Positions 42,749 through 51,641 of a stretch of 64,000 bases of DNA are shown here, piece by piece (within the stretch, counting starts at the first letter, position 1; each line of letters begins with the position of its first letter). The DNA comes from Alicyclobacillus kakegawensis NBRC 103104 (lineage in GTDB: Bacteria; Bacillota; Bacilli; Alicyclobacillales; Alicyclobacillaceae), in NCBI RefSeq assembly GCF_001552655.1, contig NZ_BCRP01000001.1, positions 124,001 through 188,000 of the forward strand, given 5' to 3'. The notes under the pieces are model-generated. The model had not been told where the DNA came from. It saw nothing but the letters and a program-made list of their open reading frames with translations, and did no database searches. The position numbers and the translations under genes were made by a program.

Positions 42749-43924
42749 TTATACCCGGACCGGTTTGCTGCCGGGGTAGAACTTCTCAAGTATCCACTGC
42801 CAATCCCGCCCCTGCTCGGCGAACGCGCTCGCCTGATGCAGGCTGAGACCAAACCCGGGCCCCTCCCCGTGCACCGTGACACGCAGCCCGGACTTGTCCA
42901 CGCGCAAGGTGAAACAGGGTGAAGCCAGACCCAGCGCCGCGGCGAACGACTCCCCCGTCCAGGTCCTGCCGTCCGCCTCCACACGCACGACATACCCTTG
43001 GGCGTCGCGCTCAGCAACCCGCACCCCCGCCAGATTGACAGCCGTCTCGCCCAGCGCCCGGGCCAATCGGGCCCGGCTGACGCTTGTCGTGCTCGTCCGC
43101 TCCGCGGCCCGGTCGGCCGGGCAAGCCACCGCGCGTAGGTAGGGCGCGGTCTTTTTCAGCGATCCGCTCGCGCTCCGGGTCCACCCGTTCGTGATGGTGG
43201 TGATGAAGGCCATAATGGGTTGCCGGCGGTACTCAAGGATGATACCGTCTGTGCCCAAGATAGCCTGTTCCAAGCGCGCCTTGACCCAACCGGCGTCCGC
43301 GCCAAACCGCTCGTCCCAGGCCGACTCCGGCAGCCAGGGCAGGTCGACGGCCGGATTGTCGGTCACATCGGCGTGGTGGGCCCTCGCCAGCGCCGTTTGC
43401 CCCGCAGGCGCCTGCATGGCGTGGGCCGCGTACGTGCGGGCGGCCACCGCCGCCGCTTTCAGCGCGGCCAGCGGCGCGTGCGGATTCACCTGGGCGGCCA
43501 GGACACCCAACAGGTACTCGTTCTCCGGCATGCTCACCACCGTCCGGGTCCCCACCCGGTACACTGTGACCTTCACGGCTGCGTCCCGGCTTTTCGACCA
43601 CGCGGCAACCGGATTCGGGCCGCGGCTGTGCACTTGATGTACAGTAGCCGCGACAGCGCCGGGGAGTACGACCATGGCGAAGAAGGCGGCGAGCAGTAAG
43701 AACCCGGCCTGGATGCGCGCGTCCGCCTCGGACCAGCGAAGAAACAACCGCCGCCCGGACGCGGCGGCGATACCGCCGGCTGCCTTCGCCGCAGCACGGA
43801 CACCTCCAACGGCACGGGTGGACGGCGAGGCCGAGAAGCCCCGGGTTCCCGCGCGGAAGCGGCCCGGACGCCGGGCAAACGGGGCGCGCCGCGATAGAAC
43901 ACGGCGACGTGAAAAAAAGAACAA
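42749..43924 (-). CDS. spoIID: Stage II sporulation protein SpoIID, catalytic Glu replaced
   Basis: SpoIID is the lytic transglycosylase of engulfment. 391 residues from TTG 43924 (GGAGGTGG seven bases upstream). A long basic cytoplasmic tail (1-65) precedes a transmembrane segment (about 72-92). The domain motif reads MPENEYLLGVLAAQVNP; the Glu that follows the VxA(S/A) of the family and is the catalytic acid in B. subtilis is Gln145 here. The later GHGVGMSQ motif reads GPGFGLSLHQ. Position between spoIIQ and murA makes it the orthologue, yet it may be inactive or may work differently. Confidence 0.88.
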   Translation of the reverse strand: MFFFSRRRVLSRRAPFARRPGRFRAGTRGFSASPSTRAVGGVRAAAKAAGGIAAASGRRLFLRWSEADARIQAGFLLLAAFFAMVVLPGAVAATVHQVHSRGPNPVAAWSKSRDAAVKVTVYRVGTRTVVSMPENEYLLGVLAAQVNPHAPLAALKAAAVAARTYAAHAMQAPAGQTALARAHHADVTDNPAVDLPWLPESAWDERFGADAGWVKARLEQAILGTDGIILEYRRQPIMAFITTITNGWTRSASGSLKKTAPYLRAVACPADRAAERTSTTSVSRARLARALGETAVNLAGVRVAERDAQGYVVRVEADGRTWTGESFAAALGLASPCFTLRVDKSGLRVTVHGEGPGFGLSLHQASAFAEQGRDWQWILEKFYPGSKPVRV

Positions 43925-44052
43925 AGCCTGTCCACCTCCCTGCTCGGACGCCAAGTGGCTCCGTACTAGGGATATGCGGACAGGCTCGCAGACAGAACGG
44001 CTCGCGATTCCATACTCAGCGCGAACGCGGATGATGCCTTGTTCCGTGCGCT

Positions 44053-45369
44053 TCAGCCCTCTTTGCGCAGAGGCACAAGGCGGAGCCGGGCTCCCGCCCC
44101 CTCCTCGTCAATCCGGTAGATGTGGGCGCCAAGCGACTGGAACTTGCCGACCAAGTCATCGTAGCCTCGGTCAATGTGGTGCAGGCCGGTGATCTCCGTT
44201 TCCCCTTCGGCCATCAAACCAGCGATGACCAGCGCCGCGCCGGCGCGCAGGTCGGTCGCCGTCACCTGGGCACCGGACAGACGCGGAACCCCTTCGATGA
44301 TGGCGGACCTTCCCTCGACCTGAATCTGAGCGCCCATGCGGCGCAACTCGGCCACATGCAGGAAGCGGTTCTCGAACACCGTCTCGGTCACCATGCTGGT
44401 GCCCAGGCAGAGAGTGAGCGCCGCAACCATCTGCGCCTGCAGATCGGTCGGGTAAGCGGGATAGTAGTGGGTCTTCACATCAATCCCGCGCAAGCGCCCG
44501 CCCTGAACCGGCCAGACTTGGATGCCCGAGACGTCATCTTCCAACTGCACGCCGGCCTCTTCCAGTTTCGCGATGAGCGACATCAGGTGCTGGGAGACGG
44601 CGTTTTCCACATAGACACCCTCGCCCATGACGGCGCCGGCGAGCAAGAACGTGCCCGCTTCAATGCGGTCAGGGATGACGTTATGGGTGGCACCAGTGAG
44701 CGATTGGACGCCTTCGATGCGAATGATATCCGTCCCGGCTCCTCGCACGTGCGCCCCCATCGCGTTCAGGTAGTTGGCCAAATCGACGTTCTCCGGCTCC
44801 TTGGCCGCGTTCTCAATGATGGTGGTGCCCTTGGCCAGACACGCGGCCATCATCAGGTTCTGGGTGGCCCCCACGCTTGGGATGTCCAGGTAAATGCGGG
44901 CGCCCCGCAATCCGCCGGGAGGCGCATGGAAGACAGTGGCCCCGTTTTCCACCACCGCTGTGGCTCCCATCGCTTCGAAACCCTTGATGTGCAGGTCCAC
45001 CGGCCGGGGGCCGATGTTACAACCGCCCGGCATGGCGATGCGGGCATGTCCAAAGCGCGCCAAAAGCGGCCCGGCCACCACAAACGAGGCGCGCATGCGC
45101 CGAACCAGATCAGCAGGGGGTTCACAACTGTCGACGCGGGACGCGTTGATGCGCACGGTATGGCCGCGCCGCTCGACAATCGCGCCGAGCGACTGGATGG
45201 TCTCCATCATGTGTCGAACATCAAGCAAGTCTGGCACATCTTCAATTTGACTGGTTCCCGACTCGGCCAATAAACTCGCGGCCAAAATGGGCAACACGGC
45301 GTTTTTGGCGCCGCTGACCCGGACCCTGCCGCGCAGGCGATGGCCGCCTTCAATCATCATCTTGGACAA
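44053..45369 (-). CDS. murA: UDP-N-acetylglucosamine 1-carboxyvinyltransferase
   Basis: MurA transfers enolpyruvate from PEP to UDP-GlcNAc, the first committed peptidoglycan step. 438 residues: SGAKNA with Lys22 and Asn23, PGGCNIGPRPVDLHI with the fosfomycin-reactive Cys117, and DLRAGAALVIAGL near the end. The start is TTG at 45369 after GGGGGTT; ATG codons three or four positions later are possible. It follows ywmB and precedes spoIID, the Bacillus order, so this is the MurAA type. Confidence 0.95.
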   Translation of the reverse strand: MSKMMIEGGHRLRGRVRVSGAKNAVLPILAASLLAESGTSQIEDVPDLLDVRHMMETIQSLGAIVERRGHTVRINASRVDSCEPPADLVRRMRASFVVAGPLLARFGHARIAMPGGCNIGPRPVDLHIKGFEAMGATAVVENGATVFHAPPGGLRGARIYLDIPSVGATQNLMMAACLAKGTTIIENAAKEPENVDLANYLNAMGAHVRGAGTDIIRIEGVQSLTGATHNVIPDRIEAGTFLLAGAVMGEGVYVENAVSQHLMSLIAKLEEAGVQLEDDVSGIQVWPVQGGRLRGIDVKTHYYPAYPTDLQAQMVAALTLCLGTSMVTETVFENRFLHVAELRRMGAQIQVEGRSAIIEGVPRLSGAQVTATDLRAGAALVIAGLMAEGETEITGLHHIDRGYDDLVGKFQSLGAHIYRIDEEGAGARLRLVPLRKEG

Positions 45370-45572
45370 TGCGTCAACCCCCGTGGAAGTGGCGGACTTC
45401 TACCATTTTCTGTCGGTCTACGGAAGCCAGTCCCCGCACGGAAGGTCCGATTCGAACAGCCGACAAACGGGCCGAAACGTGCTCTCGCGCCAACGGATGC
45501 CGGGACCGCCCGAGTGCACACCGTTGACGGCGAGCCGCTTATGTATTGCCGATGTCTGCGATTCGAGTCGTG

Positions 45573-46448
45573 TTAATACGTGACGGTGATGATGGGCGTT
45601 CCGATGACGACATGTGTGTAATGGTGATAGCTATCATAATGAACTGCGACTTGCAAGTTCATTTTATGACCGTCGCTGGTCATCCAGACGGAACCGAGTG
45701 GACTATATGCGGAAACACTTGTCAATGACCCCGTATGAATACCTTCCACCCGGCGGGCAGACACGGACTCCAAGACACGGGATACCATGGCACCTTGTTT
45801 GCTATTCAATATCCTACCATCTTGATACCCCGAGATACAAGCAGAGATTTGTGGCGAAGCATGGAAACTCTCGACGGCCGCCCGCTCGACCGTCCACCAT
45901 GCAGACACCCGTTTCTGCACGTCTCCCAATCCCGTGCCCGGTTCATCGGCTCGAATCACCAGCACAGTTTCAGCCGTCGCCTCGCTGGCCTGCAGACTCG
46001 ACAGAATGATAGACACTCGCGCGCGTTGCTTCGTCTGTCCTTCAGTAGCGACGTACGCTTCACCGTCCACCGCCTTCCTCAAAGTTTTCACGTGCATGAG
46101 GTTCACACCGTGCTGGGCCATTTCCTGCCGAATGCGGTCGGCCATTGTCGATAACTGCGAGAGACCCATAAACTGCTGGTTGACCTCGGACCAGTTGTGC
46201 ACCTCCAAGCCCAGGGGATGTGCCCCGCTCGCTGCATACGCCCGGGTGAGACAGCGAGCCGCGGTGGCAGCATCGGCGGTTTCCTCCTCGTTTGCCGTGC
46301 CCGCCTGCGCATGTTCTCCCGATTGAATGGACGATCCGCCCGCCTCACTTGTTGCACGCACGTCTGCGACCACCGCCGTGGACGCAAAGACCTGGTGAAA
46401 CAGCGTCAATGCCCCGATACCAGCTGCCAGCCACAGCCATAACCTCAT
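45573..46448 (-). CDS. YwmB-family protein
   Basis: 291 residues with an N-terminal signal or anchor (LWLWLAAGIGALTLFHQVFA) and an extracellular TATA-box-like YwmB domain (about 65-291). Family proteins lie before murA and spoIID in Bacilli and are thought to act around the wall, but the reaction is unknown. ATG 46448 follows GGGGAGGAG with six bases of spacing. The linker (about 33-65) is low in complexity. Assignment rests largely on position and length. Confidence 0.75.
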   Translation of the reverse strand: MRLWLWLAAGIGALTLFHQVFASTAVVADVRATSEAGGSSIQSGEHAQAGTANEEETADAATAARCLTRAYAASGAHPLGLEVHNWSEVNQQFMGLSQLSTMADRIRQEMAQHGVNLMHVKTLRKAVDGEAYVATEGQTKQRARVSIILSSLQASEATAETVLVIRADEPGTGLGDVQKRVSAWWTVERAAVESFHASPQISACISGYQDGRILNSKQGAMVSRVLESVSARRVEGIHTGSLTSVSAYSPLGSVWMTSDGHKMNLQVAVHYDSYHHYTHVVIGTPIITVTY

Positions 46449-46568
46449 CACTTACTCCTCCCCGCTGGCCGTGCCGTCTATACATGCCAGTATCGACCAG
46501 GCGGGAAAGGTTTATACGAAGCTTGTTGCTAGATTGATAGGGGAACAAGGACGGAGAGAACCCGTACG

Positions 46569-46832
46569 TCAGAACAGCACGCGCAGCAGCTGAAACGCCA
46601 GAATGTAGGCCACCGCCGCCAGGGCCAGCAGGAAGCCGCCCAAAAGAGCGAGCAGAAAGCGCAGCACCCGGGTCTGGGTACCAAACGGATCGAACAGAAA
46701 CTTATCCCACTTGAGCGCCCCGAGCGCCCACCAGGTTACCCAGGTGCCGAACAGGAACGCAAGGATGAACAGGACGCCGTCGGCTGCCCACACAGCGCCG
46801 CCTGGAAGCGTACCCATCATGGTGGTGGACAT
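46569..46832 (-). CDS. DUF1146 (YwzB) small membrane protein
   Basis: 87 residues with two transmembrane helices (about 12-34 and 58-82) joined by a short loop with WWALGALKWDKFLFDPF, the DUF1146 pattern. In Bacillus ywzB sits between atpC and ywmB. ATG 46832 has GAGGGA seven bases upstream; the open frame extends 46 codons higher without support. Function unknown. Confidence 0.75.
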   Translation of the reverse strand: MSTTMMGTLPGGAVWAADGVLFILAFLFGTWVTWWALGALKWDKFLFDPFGTQTRVLRFLLALLGGFLLALAAVAYILAFQLLRVLF

Positions 46833-46873
46833 GGAAGCATCCCTCATTTCGCATCGAGCGTCGTCTTGCGGGT

Positions 46874-46882
46874 ATTGTAACA
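46874..46882 (-). promoter_or_regulatory. Extended -10 upstream of the DUF1146-ywmB-murA-spoIID genes
   Basis: On the minus strand TGTTACAAT fits TGnTATAAT in all but one -10 base. No -35 is visible. It would serve the murA-side genes independently of the catabolic operon upstream. Confidence 0.4.
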
Positions 46883-46928
46883 CGCGAAGCGGGGAGGGGC
46901 GGGTGGTGGGGAGGGGGGGAACACCGTT

Positions 46929-46964
46929 CCGGCTCTGCCCCGGACGCATCCCGAGCAGAGCCGG
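46929..46964 (-). terminator. Hairpin after the threonate-operon MFS gene
   Basis: CCGGCTCTGC (46929-46938) pairs perfectly with GCAGAGCCGG (46955-46964), starting 26 bases past the MFS stop. No T-tract follows on the minus strand. Confidence 0.45.
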
Positions 46965-46989
46965 AAGCAAGACCTCACCAGGTGGGATG

Positions 46990-48264
46990 TCACAGACGGA
47001 CGGCTTCCTCGATGGCGTCGGTGCTGCTGTCGGTATCCGATTTCAGCATAGGTGTGACCAGCATGGCGATGACCAGGAACGCAGCCAAGACATAGAAACC
47101 GACGAAACTGCTGTGCGTGATACCCTTCAAATAACCGACGAGGTACGGACCCAGGAAGCCGCCTAGATTGCCGATGGCATTGATGAGGCCCATAGCTGCG
47201 CCTACGATTTCGATGCGCAGGATGCGGCTGGGTATCGCCCAAAACGGACCATAGGGACCGTAAACCCCAATCGCCGTGATGACAAGAAAGACCATGCTCA
47301 CAATGGGGTTGTTCCCAATCACTTGCCCGGCGACCAGACCGACTGTCCCGATGATCAAGGGCACAGCCACGAACAAGCGCCGGTTTCCTGTCTTGTCACT
47401 CAGATACGAAGTGACAATCATGGAAAGCAGGGCAAACAAAAACGGTATGGCCGAAAGAAATCCCACGGTCCCCGGCGACGCAATGCCTTGAAACGACTTG
47501 ACGACAGACGGCTCCCACAAGGAGAAACCGTAGAAGCCACTCATCCAAAAGAAATACGCGACGATAAGCCACCACACCGTCTTGTTCTTTAGGGCCACAC
47601 GAAGACCTTGGTCTTCCGGTTTTCCTGCATTTTCGGATGCCAACGTCCGTTCAGTGACTTCCTTCTCGGCGTCCGTCAACCAACGAGCCATGCGCGGCTT
47701 ATCCGGCACCACCAACAGCCACACAATAGCCCAGATGATGGGAGGCGCCCCTTCAATCAGAAAGATCTCGCGCCAGTTCAGGAAGGTCAACAACCAGCCG
47801 GTCAATGGTGCCATGATCACAGCCGATATGGGCAGGCAGGTCATCCACAGCGCGTTCGCTCTGGCCCGTTCCTCGTCCGCAAACCAAGAGGCGAGCAGGA
47901 CGAGCACACCGGGCCACACACCACCCTCGAAGATGCCCAGCACTAACCGCGCCAGGTACAGCTGTGAAGACGTTTGCACAAGACCAGTGGCCATGGCCGA
48001 CAGCCCCCACAAGATCATCAAAATGAACACGACTTTCTTGGCGCTCCAGCGACTGGCGAGGTAACCGCCGGGAATTTGCAAGATCATATAACCGACGAAG
48101 AAGATACCTGAAGCGAACCCAGCGGCCGAACTGCTGAGATGAAAAGAGTCGTCGATGTACGGAAGGATCATCGACACGTTGATCCGATCCATGTACGCGA
48201 GCATATACATGACCACAGCAACCGGGATGATGTACCACCATCTCCGTACTGGCATCTGATTCAT
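46990..48264 (-). CDS. MFS anion:cation symporter (ACS) family, probable sugar acid importer
   Basis: 424 residues, 12 helices, with the ACS features YMDRINVSMILPYI in helix 1 and the GGYLASRWSAKKV loop after helix 2. The gene ends a three-gene operon with a DUF1537 kinase and PdxA2, so four-carbon sugar acids (threonate, erythronate) are the probable cargo. Its start is ATG 48264 with GGGGAGGG six bases upstream, eight codons inside the open frame. Galactarate/glucarate transporters are the family's other common members. Confidence 0.82.
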   Translation of the reverse strand: MNQMPVRRWWYIIPVAVVMYMLAYMDRINVSMILPYIDDSFHLSSSAAGFASGIFFVGYMILQIPGGYLASRWSAKKVVFILMILWGLSAMATGLVQTSSQLYLARLVLGIFEGGVWPGVLVLLASWFADEERARANALWMTCLPISAVIMAPLTGWLLTFLNWREIFLIEGAPPIIWAIVWLLVVPDKPRMARWLTDAEKEVTERTLASENAGKPEDQGLRVALKNKTVWWLIVAYFFWMSGFYGFSLWEPSVVKSFQGIASPGTVGFLSAIPFLFALLSMIVTSYLSDKTGNRRLFVAVPLIIGTVGLVAGQVIGNNPIVSMVFLVITAIGVYGPYGPFWAIPSRILRIEIVGAAMGLINAIGNLGGFLGPYLVGYLKGITHSSFVGFYVLAAFLVIAMLVTPMLKSDTDSSTDAIEEAVRL

Positions 48265-48393
48265 GGCGAGCCCTCCCCAACAGTGCATCGTATAGCCAAT
48301 TTGTGTAGACGGTTACATGTCGACCCGAGATTTTGCCGCCCGCATCCCCTTAGCGCACACCGCGGGCGGCGGCGAGACTGCTTCGCTCCTAAC

Positions 48394-49401
48394 TCAAACC
48401 GGCCGGTAATTCGGCGCGTAGCGGATAGCGGCGCGGATGGCCTCCACCATTGAGACGGCCGACGCGAGGCCTTTGCCTGCGATGTCGAAGGCGGTGCCGT
48501 GATCGACGCTGGTGCGCAGGGTCGGCAGGCCGAGAGTGATGGACACGGTTTTCTCGAAATCCATCACCTTGGCGGCGATGTGCCCCTGATCGTGATAGAG
48601 TGAAAGCACCGCGTCGTACTGGCCCTGGCGCGCGAAGTGGAAGACCGAATCCGCGGGCACGGGGCCGACCACGTCCATCCCCTGCGCCACCGCGCGTTCA
48701 ATCGCGGGGCGGATGGACTCGATTTCCTCCCGGCCGAGCAGTCCCCCCTCTCCGGAATGGGGATTGAGTCCGGCGACCGCAAGCCGCGGCTTGGCTGCGG
48801 CCAGGGTTGCGAGCGCGCGGTAGGCGCGCACGATGCCGGCGTGGACAAAGTCACTGTCCGCAATCTGACGGCAGGCCTCAATGAGCGGCACGTGGCGGGT
48901 GAGGAAGAAGATGCGCACGTTCTGAATGAGGAACATGGTCATCTCCGACTTGACATGCTGCAGGTCGGCAAACATTTCGGTATGGCCGATGTAGGGCACA
49001 TTGGCGGCGCGCAGCGCCTCTTTGTTGATGGGGGCCGTGACCACCGCGTCCACCTGGCCAGCGTTCGCCAATTCCACCGCACGCTGCACGTATTCAAACG
49101 CGGCCTGCCCACACTGCGCCTGCACCTCACCAAGCGTCAGTTTGGACACGTCGATGTTGTCGAGGTCCAGGACGTCGACTGTGCCCGCCGTGTAGGAGGC
49201 CTCGGACGGGGCGGACACCCGCCGCAGCGAGACCGGGATGTCCAGCCGCGCTCGGATGTCCTCCAGCGCGGCCAGGGAGCCGATGACAAGCGGCCGCGAC
49301 TCGTCGTACAGAGTGGCGTCCGCCAACGCCTTCAGCGTGATCTCTGGGCCGATGCCGGCGGCATCGCCCATGGTGATAGCCAAAACGGGACGTTCAGACA
49401 T
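48394..49401 (-). CDS. PdxA2-type 4-phosphate dehydrogenase of four-carbon acid sugars
   Basis: 335 residues of the PdxA family: TMGDAAGIGPEITLKAL, VTAPINKEALRAANVPYIGHTEMFAD with metal-binding His, GLNPHSGEGGLLG, and YHDQGHIAAKV. Full pdxA motifs are present, but the genomic partner is a DUF1537 kinase, which marks the PdxA2 subgroup that oxidises and decarboxylates D-threonate- or D-erythronate-4-phosphate to dihydroxyacetone phosphate. A role in pyridoxine synthesis is less likely in an organism group that usually makes PLP by PdxST. Confidence 0.85.
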   Translation of the reverse strand: MSERPVLAITMGDAAGIGPEITLKALADATLYDESRPLVIGSLAALEDIRARLDIPVSLRRVSAPSEASYTAGTVDVLDLDNIDVSKLTLGEVQAQCGQAAFEYVQRAVELANAGQVDAVVTAPINKEALRAANVPYIGHTEMFADLQHVKSEMTMFLIQNVRIFFLTRHVPLIEACRQIADSDFVHAGIVRAYRALATLAAAKPRLAVAGLNPHSGEGGLLGREEIESIRPAIERAVAQGMDVVGPVPADSVFHFARQGQYDAVLSLYHDQGHIAAKVMDFEKTVSITLGLPTLRTSVDHGTAFDIAGKGLASAVSMVEAIRAAIRYAPNYRPV

Positions 49402-49440
49402 GCGCTCACCTTCCTGTGCGGTTTTCCTGCGATACCGGTG

Positions 49441-50661
49441 TCAAGCTCCGGACAATAACACTCGAACACTGTCGTACACAGCGCTGTCAGGCCCAATTGA
49501 TCCGCCCTTGGTCACGACGCGCAGGTCCCTGTACGGACCGGAGACGATGCGGCTGAGGATGCACAGCGGCCACACCTCGAGGATGGGTTCCAGAGCCTCC
49601 GCCTGCAGGCGGTGCAGGACCTCGTACGCCACCTCCCCGCCGCTGACGTACAGGCCGTGGATAGTCACCCGTGCCAGCACCGTCTCCGTCAGCACGGCCA
49701 GGGCGCGCGACACGTCCACGGCCGCTTGGCCTTCGCACGGATTGCCGTCTGTACGAACGCCCACAACGCGCTCTTGGGAAAAAGCCCGCTCCACCTGTTG
49801 GGCGATCCGCTCGATATACGCGGGGCCTGCGTCCGGATCGGCCAATGCGAGCGGATCGACCTGGAGAAGGCGGGTTTCGCTGTGCTCTTCCAGGTACGCG
49901 AGCTGGCGCCGGGTGGTCGGCATCAGGCTGCCGGAGACGACGAAGATGCGGTTCTGCCGGGCGGCGAGCGCCGAGAAGTAATGGACGGTGAATGGCCCTG
50001 GATCAATCGGCAGGATGGGCACAGGCCAGGCGGCGAATGACTGGGCCAGAGACGCGATGTCCTCGTCGCTCTCCGCGTCGCAGACGATGAGCAGGCGCTC
50101 GTCCGTGCCACCGAGACGCTCGGCCCAGTGTTGAAACCCTTGAGCGGCCTCCTCTCGCGTCAGACGCACAATCGGCAGCCGGGTCTGGGCGCGCAGCAGT
50201 TTGGTCAGGTTGGACGTCGTGACCGGGGTGTGCACATCGGACCCGATTTCCGTCTCGTGCACCGGGACGCCGTGCACGTACAGGCGGCCGTCGCGCACGG
50301 TGCGTCCGGAAGCCGGAAAGGCGCAGACCACCACCCCGACGGCCCGTGGCGGAAGCATCTCCAGCATGGCCTCGGCCTCCGCTCCAATCGGCCCCCGAAA
50401 CGTGCTGTCGATTCGTTTCGCCACGTGGGTCTTCTCTCCCCACCGCTGGAGGACCAAGCGCATCATGGAGCGCACGCGATCCGCCGCCCTCTCCGGGGGC
50501 AACAGTCGGGTGCCTGTGTTCCATATCGTGGCCGCGCCCTGCGGCCGCGGCAGCGCCTGATCGTGACGCAGCAAGGTTTGGGCCCGCCAACCCAAGTGGC
50601 GAAACAGTACTGCCTCGGCGTTGGAGCCTGTCAGGTCGTCGCTAAACACCAGGATGTCCAT
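49441..50661 (-). CDS. Four-carbon acid sugar kinase (DUF1537; DtnK/DenK type)
   Basis: 406 residues. The N-terminal domain has FSDDLTGSNAEAV (6-18), the KRIDSTFRGPIGAE motif near 83 and CAFPASGRTVRDGRLYVHGVPV near 115; the C-terminal nucleotide-binding domain has VSGSLMPTTRRQL, LYVSGGEVAYEVL and VVTKGGSIG. It phosphorylates D-threonate, L-threonate or D-erythronate at C4, followed by PdxA2. First gene of the minus-strand operon; a DeoR gene is divergent and its operator repeats lie in this gene's promoter. Confidence 0.85.
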   Translation of the reverse strand: MDILVFSDDLTGSNAEAVLFRHLGWRAQTLLRHDQALPRPQGAATIWNTGTRLLPPERAADRVRSMMRLVLQRWGEKTHVAKRIDSTFRGPIGAEAEAMLEMLPPRAVGVVVCAFPASGRTVRDGRLYVHGVPVHETEIGSDVHTPVTTSNLTKLLRAQTRLPIVRLTREEAAQGFQHWAERLGGTDERLLIVCDAESDEDIASLAQSFAAWPVPILPIDPGPFTVHYFSALAARQNRIFVVSGSLMPTTRRQLAYLEEHSETRLLQVDPLALADPDAGPAYIERIAQQVERAFSQERVVGVRTDGNPCEGQAAVDVSRALAVLTETVLARVTIHGLYVSGGEVAYEVLHRLQAEALEPILEVWPLCILSRIVSGPYRDLRVVTKGGSIGPDSAVYDSVRVLLSGA

Positions 50662-50710
50662 GCCCGTCCCCTCCCAGCGGCGCGCGGTGTGTGCGCTTAC
50701 CTGCAGTCAC

Positions 50711-50740
50711 AATATATAACACAAAATAACACAATGTCAA
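50711..50740 (-). promoter_or_regulatory. Promoter of the sugar-acid operon with tandem DeoR-type repeats
   Basis: On the minus strand TTGACA (50735-50740), 18 bases, TATATT (50711-50716). The spacer is filled by two direct repeats on the plus strand, ATAACACAAA (50716-50725) and ATAACACAAT (50726-50735), exactly ten bases apart. A repressor here would block polymerase directly. Confidence 0.6.
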
Positions 50741-50811
50741 TGGATTATGTTCATGGGATCACATTTTGTTTCAGCCATACGTTCGATATAGATAGGTCTT
50801 GTTGCTTTGTG

Positions 50812-50840
50812 GTGACGATGACCGAGAGACCCTCTATAAT
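50812..50840 (+). promoter_or_regulatory. Promoter of the deoR-type gene
   Basis: GTGACG (50812-50817), 17 bases, TATAAT (50835-50840). Start near 50847, about 30 bases before the ATG. Confidence 0.55.
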
Positions 50841-50878
50841 GGGATTAGACACGCCGGGAGAACAAGAGGTGTTTGGGG

Positions 50879-51640
50879 ATGTTGGCCGCGCAGCGCAGAA
50901 AAGAGATCTACCACATGCTCGCGACACGCGGGCAGGTCGAATTGCAGGAGCTCGCCGCGTACTTTCAGGTGTCCATGATGACCATTCGCCGCGACCTGGA
51001 GCAACTGGAACAGGAGGGCAAGGCGCGGCGGGTGCACGGGGGCGCCATTGTCGGGGAGCAGAAGTGGACGCCCGACAGCCTGGAGGTCAAGTCGACGGCG
51101 AACATCCAACAGAAGCAGGCCATCGCGCGCAAGGTGATGACCCTGCTCAAGCCCAACCGCTCCATCTTCCTGGATGCCGGCAGCACGGCGTACGAAGTCG
51201 CGAAGGAGCTGGCCGCCTCGTTTCTGGAACCGCTGACAATCTGTACGCCGGATCTGCAGATTGCCCTGCTCCTGTCCCAGACCCCCCGCTTTCAGGTGTA
51301 CGCCTGCGGCGGCCTCGTGGACGCGGCCACCGCCAGCTTCGGCGGCGCCTTCGCCACGCGCATGATCCGTTCGCTGCACGCCGACCTGGCGCTCATCGGC
51401 TGCGACGGGTTGACCCTCAAAGACGGAGCGATGAGCGCCCGCGTGGAGCAGGTGTCGGTCAAGCAGGCGATGATGGAGCGCAGCCTGCAGGCGGCGCTGA
51501 TGACCGACAGCAGCAAACTCGGCCGCGTCTCGTTTGCCACCATCGCCCCCCTGCACGCCTTCGACTACGCGGTCATGGACGACGGCGTCGATGACACCCT
51601 GTCCGAGGGGTTAAAGAAATCAGGCGTCCAGATGGTGTGA
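50879..51640 (+). CDS. DeoR-family transcriptional regulator
   Basis: 253 residues: an N-terminal DeoR helix-turn-helix (MLAAQRRKEIYHMLATRGQVELQELAAYFQVSMMTIRRDL by its family pattern, about 1-40; the recognition helix is near 29-42), then RRVHGGA, and a sugar-phosphate-binding DeoRC domain (about 75-235) with DAGSTAYEVA and GCDGL. It should sense a sugar-acid phosphate and repress the divergent operon. ATG 50879 with GAGGTG seven bases upstream is preferred over TTG 50873. It meets nuoN tail to tail, one base apart. Confidence 0.9.
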   Translation: MLAAQRRKEIYHMLATRGQVELQELAAYFQVSMMTIRRDLEQLEQEGKARRVHGGAIVGEQKWTPDSLEVKSTANIQQKQAIARKVMTLLKPNRSIFLDAGSTAYEVAKELAASFLEPLTICTPDLQIALLLSQTPRFQVYACGGLVDAATASFGGAFATRMIRSLHADLALIGCDGLTLKDGAMSARVEQVSVKQAMMERSLQAALMTDSSKLGRVSFATIAPLHAFDYAVMDDGVDDTLSEGLKKSGVQMV

Positions 51641-51641
51641 A

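Noticed and set aside
46861-46925. G-rich run as a G-quadruplex element
   Set aside because: A short G-rich stretch in a GC-rich genome without further support; not reported as a feature.
48394-49401. pdxA as a vitamin B6 biosynthesis gene
   Set aside because: The kinase, transporter and regulator around it fit sugar-acid catabolism (PdxA2) and no other B6 gene is nearby.
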